Assembly: GCA_028565635.1 (NCBI GenBank)
Contig: JAOXYB010066500.1
Span: forward strand, 1 to 13,335
Source: Phoronis ovalis
Taxonomy: Eukaryota; Phoronida; Phoronidae
Reading direction: 5' to 3'
Length of the DNA stretch: 13,335 nucleotides
Part shown: positions 9,740-13,335 of the stretch, piece by piece
Layout of the letters: every line of letters starts with the position of its first letter
How positions within the stretch are numbered: position 1 is the first letter of the stretch
Translations under genes and position numbers: made by a program
The notes under the pieces: model-generated
The model's input: only the letters and a program-made list of their open reading frames with translations
The model's database searches: none
What the model was told of the DNA's origin: nothing

Positions 9740-9764
9740 AAGATGGTACTATGAGCACTTCCGG
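9740..9764 (+). promoter_or_regulatory. YY1-like AAGATGG plus ETS site CACTTCCGG
   Basis: AAGATGG (9740-9746) fits the YY1 core, and CACTTCCGG (9756-9764) is the exact reverse complement of the ETS/GABP site CCGGAAGTG. A second AAGATGGC lies on the minus strand at 9817-9810. In animals these motifs cluster near transcription starts, so the island could contain a promoter. The same bases form the hairpin, so the two readings are not independent. Confidence 0.35.
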
Positions 9765-9817
9765 AATCTTCAGACAATATGTTCCGTGTTTTCAATGGAA
9801 AATGCTTGTGCCATCTT
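9740..9817. repeat. 78-nt imperfect inverted repeat / hairpin
   Basis: AAGATGGTAC (9740-9749) pairs with GTGCCATCTT (9808-9817) over 10 base pairs with one G-U. After a three-base bulge (9750-9752), GAGCA (9753-9757) pairs with TGCTT (9803-9807). Short pairs 9759-9760 with 9800-9801 and 9761-9762 with 9797-9798 follow. About 19 pairs enclose a loop of 34 bases. The size is within the range of microRNA precursors, but the bulges and large loop are not typical. A palindromic regulatory element or a decayed terminal repeat are alternatives. Confidence 0.5.
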
Positions 9818-9970
9818 AATATTGCTCCCGTAAACAGTGGCAGTGCTATGGTGAACTTGATTTTGATCAAATTATAAATTTGTTCGTAAAAATAAGCGGC
9901 AATATTATTAAGGATATTTTCTGCGGGATTCCTTTCGTGGTGTGGCCAAACAGAATTCCACAGGGTCTGG

Positions 9971-12900
9971 TATGTAAAATAACTATAAAAAAAAATTAAT
10001 TCTTGAATGTCTACATCATACCCTCTTCTAAATTTACTTAGTCATATTCTGAATTCAAATTCAGTAGCCAATTTATTTTACTGTTGAAGACTGTTATAGT
10101 ACTCTCTTGTTTAATAAAATTAATTTATTTCTGAATCATTAAAACCTTTGCAAATACAAAATCATGCATAGCTGCTTACGTGCTTTTCTGTATATTGAGA
10201 TTTTCACCATCGATCTGCACACAAACACTAGCTCTGCCAGTTCATTTTTGTGTAACTGTGTAACTATATATATATAACAAAATTGCAGATATTTAACTAA
10301 CAGGGGTATTTGACACTTTTAGGGACTATAATGATTTTTCAGCTCATATGATGCATATATAGACATTACATTAATATTCCAAAAAAAGGGGAAATTAGGA
10401 GTATACAAAATCCAATATGATGTCAACAAAGTCTTGTGTAATATGGGGTACTGATACCTACATTTCTTATATTTAGGCATAAAATTTTAATATCAAATTT
10501 GTATAAAATTTGACTAATTAATTATTTTGATAAAACCTGCATTTTAAATAAGATTAGTGTGGAACTACCATATAATTACACATATTTTTAGAAACAAATC
10601 TCTCATGCCTAATATTAAGTCATAAAAAGATGCATTTGGATACTACAAGATAATGAAAACTTGCATTTCCGTGAGAACCTTAAAAATGCGCTATTTAAGA
10701 ACCTTCATTAGGAATAGGATTCTTGATATTTTTTAATAACATTACATAATATTCTGAGCAACATGACATGTGCATGCATGTTTCTATCATCTGAATTTCA
10801 GGAAATAAAAAGGTCAGTTACTCCTAGATACTTATCCTTTTTTAGTGATGTCACACCAATCAAGCTACAGATAACTGAAGTTAAACATTATAATCAAAAC
10901 AGTATAATTTATTGCCAGGTCAACTGGAGGTCATTGTAAGAGAAATAAAGCATGTTATGTTTATTATATTGTAGGTATCCTGTTAGGCACACCTATTTTT
11001 ATACTTCCTGGTAGCATAGGGGAATTTTCCATATGCCTATAGGTAAATTATAAATATATGTGCTCTTATCTATAAAGTACTGTATAGAATGACGTTTTTG
11101 TGGTTTAATTACATATAAACATTAAATTTATATATACCTTAAATTTCTTCTGTTGTTGTCATTGACGTATAAACTCTTATAGCTGAATTTATCACTTTCA
11201 TTATTTTTTTTTTGAAATTAATACTCAGTCTATATGATAAGAACTGTTAGCAAGAAAGTTAAAAGAAACAAAAAATGTTCTAACTATTGTTCATCTGAGC
11301 TTGCTATGAAGTCATTATTAATATCAACTAGCGTTATACAAGAACAACATTCGTGGTAGGTAGATTTATGGAAATTTAGACAGGTTGTAATATTTTAGAG
11401 TATTAGTAACTAGAATCTTTATAATTATTGACTACCAGACATAATAACATGTGTTCTGTCCAGTTATTTGCACATCAACTATCATCCATGTGATACTGGA
11501 CATATGCATGGATTAATTGAAAGTTTATTAATGAGAAGATTTTTATACAAAGATCCAATACTCTGTCACTGCAGATGGCCCTGTAAAGTGGTTGAATGAA
11601 TGGTGGGAAAATGAAATAATTATATAACCACCCAAAAGATTGTCTGGGATTTTCATTCAAAATTATGATGTCACAAGCTTATGATGTCATTGAATGTTCT
11701 TGTTTTTTATAAATTAATCTGAAACAGTAACTTTAATGAAAACAAAATTTTAATTGATTAGCCTTTTCTCGCCATTGATGAAGTGCACCTTGTGAGTATT
11801 GCTGTACAGTTCTTATAGTTGCTTGTAAATATTGGATATTAAATATTTTAAGTAATATTAGGAAAACTAATCAGCATTCTTCAATATCTGCTCTAGCTTG
11901 TCCCTTTTCACAAAGATCAGAAATAGTATTGTGTGTTACATATATATAAAATAAAGCCTTTTATCATACAGTATGTCGTAAATTTGATCTTTATGATGAC
12001 TACAGTTATTAGTATTAGCAAGAAACAAAATCGTAAATATACAAAACAAAACATCATAAATAAATCTATTATTTTTTACATATCCAGTTTTTTGTGATTT
12101 TTATGAGTTTCGAATCTAATAATGTTAGTTTTAATTATGGTTAAAACATTATATATTTTATACAATTCACTGCTTACATTTTTTAAGTTTGTGATTGCTA
12201 AATATTTCTTTCTCACTAAGACAGCTAGGCTATATAAGAGATATATATGTAGGAGTGACATTTTAGAAACATGTAATTTTGGTTGAAAACAAAGTTATAC
12301 AAAATACACACTGAATATATGATATCATGTGTTTATAAAGATTTTCTAGTAAACTATTAGGTCGATCAGCTGTCTTGGGCAAGTCTAAAAAAATATGCCT
12401 GCATGCATGTTCAGAGACAGGATGACTGAAATCAAGACTTTTGTACATTTTTTTCCTCTTGCACATGTATCGTCATAGTTACAAATATTGTAGAAAGGGT
12501 CAGCTTAAACTGCAATATTGTATTCAGTGCATTGTAGTAGGCATTCCAGTGTCAAATGATGGTAGAGCTGAATATCAGTTAATATGTGGAATTATAACTG
12601 CGGGTATATAATAATAGAAACCATTATTTGAAACAGTCAGAATTTTGTATCCCCAACATTTGTACATCTGCGTCACAAGGGGAATTAATTTTCCTAGTTT
12701 TAGTAAGCATCCACTTATTGGCATCACGATTCCAGTACTAATAATGTATTGTAGCTATTATGAGTATTCTAGAGACTTAAAAGTCTTAAAACACATTGGC
12801 TATTTATAATTACACTTCAATCCTTCAGTTTATAGTATATTCATGGACAGTCCTGTAGAGGTAACAGCTGGCAATGTTGAATTTCTTTTAAGTGACACTG

Positions 12901-13147
12901 TTCTTTGTGTTATATTTTCATTAATGTATAGGAATAAATGCATTTCTCATTGATTTACCAATTTTATGACGACAGTGCAGGGTCATTAAATATAACTATT
13001 GATAGTCATATACCTTGCCTTATTAATTTTTTACATTCACTTACCTTATTTGGGTTTGCTGCAAAGATAAAAACTTGTTTTTTTTTAATTGCATATACTT
13101 AATCATATACTTATACTTTGCTAAATATTTTTTTCTGCTTTTTTCAG
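9971..13147. other. AT-rich intron-like stretch, no gene seen
   Basis: Open frames are short and without coding character. Small items are a 12-base TA run at 10265-10276, a GTGATGTCAC palindrome-like site near 10846-10855, a duplicated TTATGATGTCA at 11663-11689, and an isolated TATATAAG at 12231-12238. The minus-strand frames at 11475-11660, 12076-12261, 12263-12466 and 13041-13229 show no domains or splice support. Confidence 0.5.
11663..11689 (+). repeat. 11-bp direct repeat containing CRE-like TGATGTCA
   Basis: TTATGATGTCA occurs at 11663-11673 and again at 11679-11689, 16 bases apart. TGATGTCA differs by one base from the cAMP-response element TGACGTCA, and its reverse TGACATCA is an AP-1/ATF-type variant. 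Two copies about 1.5 helical turns apart could be a bZIP site pair or a small duplication. Confidence 0.4.
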
Positions 13148-13186
13148 CTAAAACTACCTCCAGTATTAGCTCCAGGGGGCAAATAG
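13148..13186 (+). CDS. Candidate short terminal coding exon
   Basis: A strong polypyrimidine tract and acceptor (TTTTTTCTGCTTTTTTCAG, AG at 13146-13147) precede twelve codons reading LKLPPVLAPGGK in phase 0, then TAG at 13184-13186. The small segment is GC-richer than its surroundings. The exon at 3304-3476 ends in phase 2; direct splicing would give a stop one codon later, so the two are not neighbours in one frame. The acceptor is good, but the coding part is too short to judge by itself. It may instead be chance, or the start of an untranslated exon. Confidence 0.3.
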   Translation, partial: LKLPPVLAPGGK

Positions 13187-13277
13187 TTTGCCTAATTGAT
13201 TTTTTATATTCATTATCAATCTTATACACATTTGTTTGTTAGAACGGCCTTTTTAATATTAGTATATAAAATTACTT

Positions 13278-13283
13278 AATAAA
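13278..13283 (+). terminator. AATAAA polyadenylation signal, tentative
   Basis: AATAAA lies 92 bases after the TAG at 13184-13186 and is followed by a TG-rich stretch (TCTGTGTTTTGT) at about 13287-13298, as expected downstream of a cleavage site. AATAAA is common in AT-rich DNA, so its value depends entirely on the candidate exon before it. Confidence 0.25.
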
Positions 13284-13335
13284 TATTCTGTGTTTTGTAA
13301 TTAAACTGGAATTCTGCATATATTGAGAATATCTT

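Larger units (their letters stand above)
9700..9970. other. Compositional island (possible exon, promoter or repeat)
   Basis: This segment is clearly richer in G+C than the DNA on either side. It contains the 78-nt hairpin at 9740-9817 and the ETS/YY1-like motifs described separately. It is open in one minus-strand frame throughout, and 9820-9996 is also open for 59 codons in a plus-strand frame. Both edges are sharp: the right edge lies at CTG|GTATGT (plus) or, read on the minus strand, just after TTTTACATACCAG. Exon, promoter and old repeat copy all remain possible. Confidence 0.4.
9703..10041 (-). other. 112-codon open frame without ATG start, candidate exon
   Basis: On the minus strand the frame is open from 10041 down to 9706 and ends at TGA 9705-9703; the preceding in-frame stop is TGA at 10044-10042. 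A T-rich tract (about 9994-9986) followed by TATAG and then ACATACCAG could serve as an acceptor. An exon could then start at about 9962 with ACC CTG TGG and run about 85 codons to the stop. The translation is varied (for example NPAENILNNIAAYF, then IALPLFTGAILRWH, then LELLQQIVVVLQ at the end). No domain is recognised. The higher G+C of the segment lowers stop frequency, so chance is not excluded. It could be a terminal exon of an antisense gene or a transposon remnant. Confidence 0.25.

Noticed and set aside
12231-12238. TATATAAG, an exact TATA-box consensus
   Set aside because: TATA-like words are frequent at this composition and no initiator or coding sequence follows.
13041-13229. 62-codon minus-strand ORF, Lys-rich
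   Set aside because: Composition simply mirrors T-rich DNA, including the polypyrimidine tract before 13148; no supporting features.

Overview
The window reads as eukaryotic nuclear DNA from an animal. It is strongly AT-rich and almost devoid of long open frames. It carries metazoan-style splice signals, degenerate interspersed repeats and a strict match to the CTCF core motif. The look of the repeat block at 3511-3900 suggests an arthropod, perhaps an insect, but this is an impression and nothing here fixes the lineage. No bacterial features (operons, ribosome binding sites, tRNA/rRNA genes, CRISPR) were found.

One protein-coding exon is well supported: 3304-3476 on the plus strand. It has a good start context, an in-frame stop upstream, a consensus acceptor in front and a donor behind. 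It encodes 57 complete residues plus two bases of a split codon. The product is the N-terminus of a protein I do not recognise, with a Ser/Pro-rich head and a basic RRRSKS patch. Roughly 9.8 kb of intron-like DNA follows. A second, much weaker candidate is a short terminal exon at 13148-13186 with a polyadenylation signal at 13278-13283. Its reading phase does not join the first exon directly, so at least one exon would be missing or it belongs to another transcript.

Layout: 1-126, nothing seen. 127-310, five degenerate copies of a ~30-bp unit running into a GC-richer tail. 311-3250, AT-rich DNA holding a strong but orphan splice-donor-like site (1485/1486) and a 10-bp inverted repeat (2435-2573). 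3269-3476, the exon with the end of its 5' UTR. 3511-3900, a GC-richer repeat-like block with nested hairpins, a Pol III B-box-like sequence on the minus strand and internal duplications. 4404-4417, CTCF core match. 7449-7524, a 33-35-bp tandem duplication. 7971-7984, a near-match to the RFX X-box. 9700-9970, a compositional island with a 78-nt imperfect hairpin, ETS and YY1-like motifs and a 112-codon open frame on the minus strand. 9971-13147, AT-rich intron-like DNA.

The parts do not form a recognisable multi-gene system. The simplest reading is the start of one gene followed by a long repeat-containing intron with a few possible regulatory sites. The points most worth checking are the identity of the exon, the 9700-9970 island, the CTCF-type site and the repeat block.
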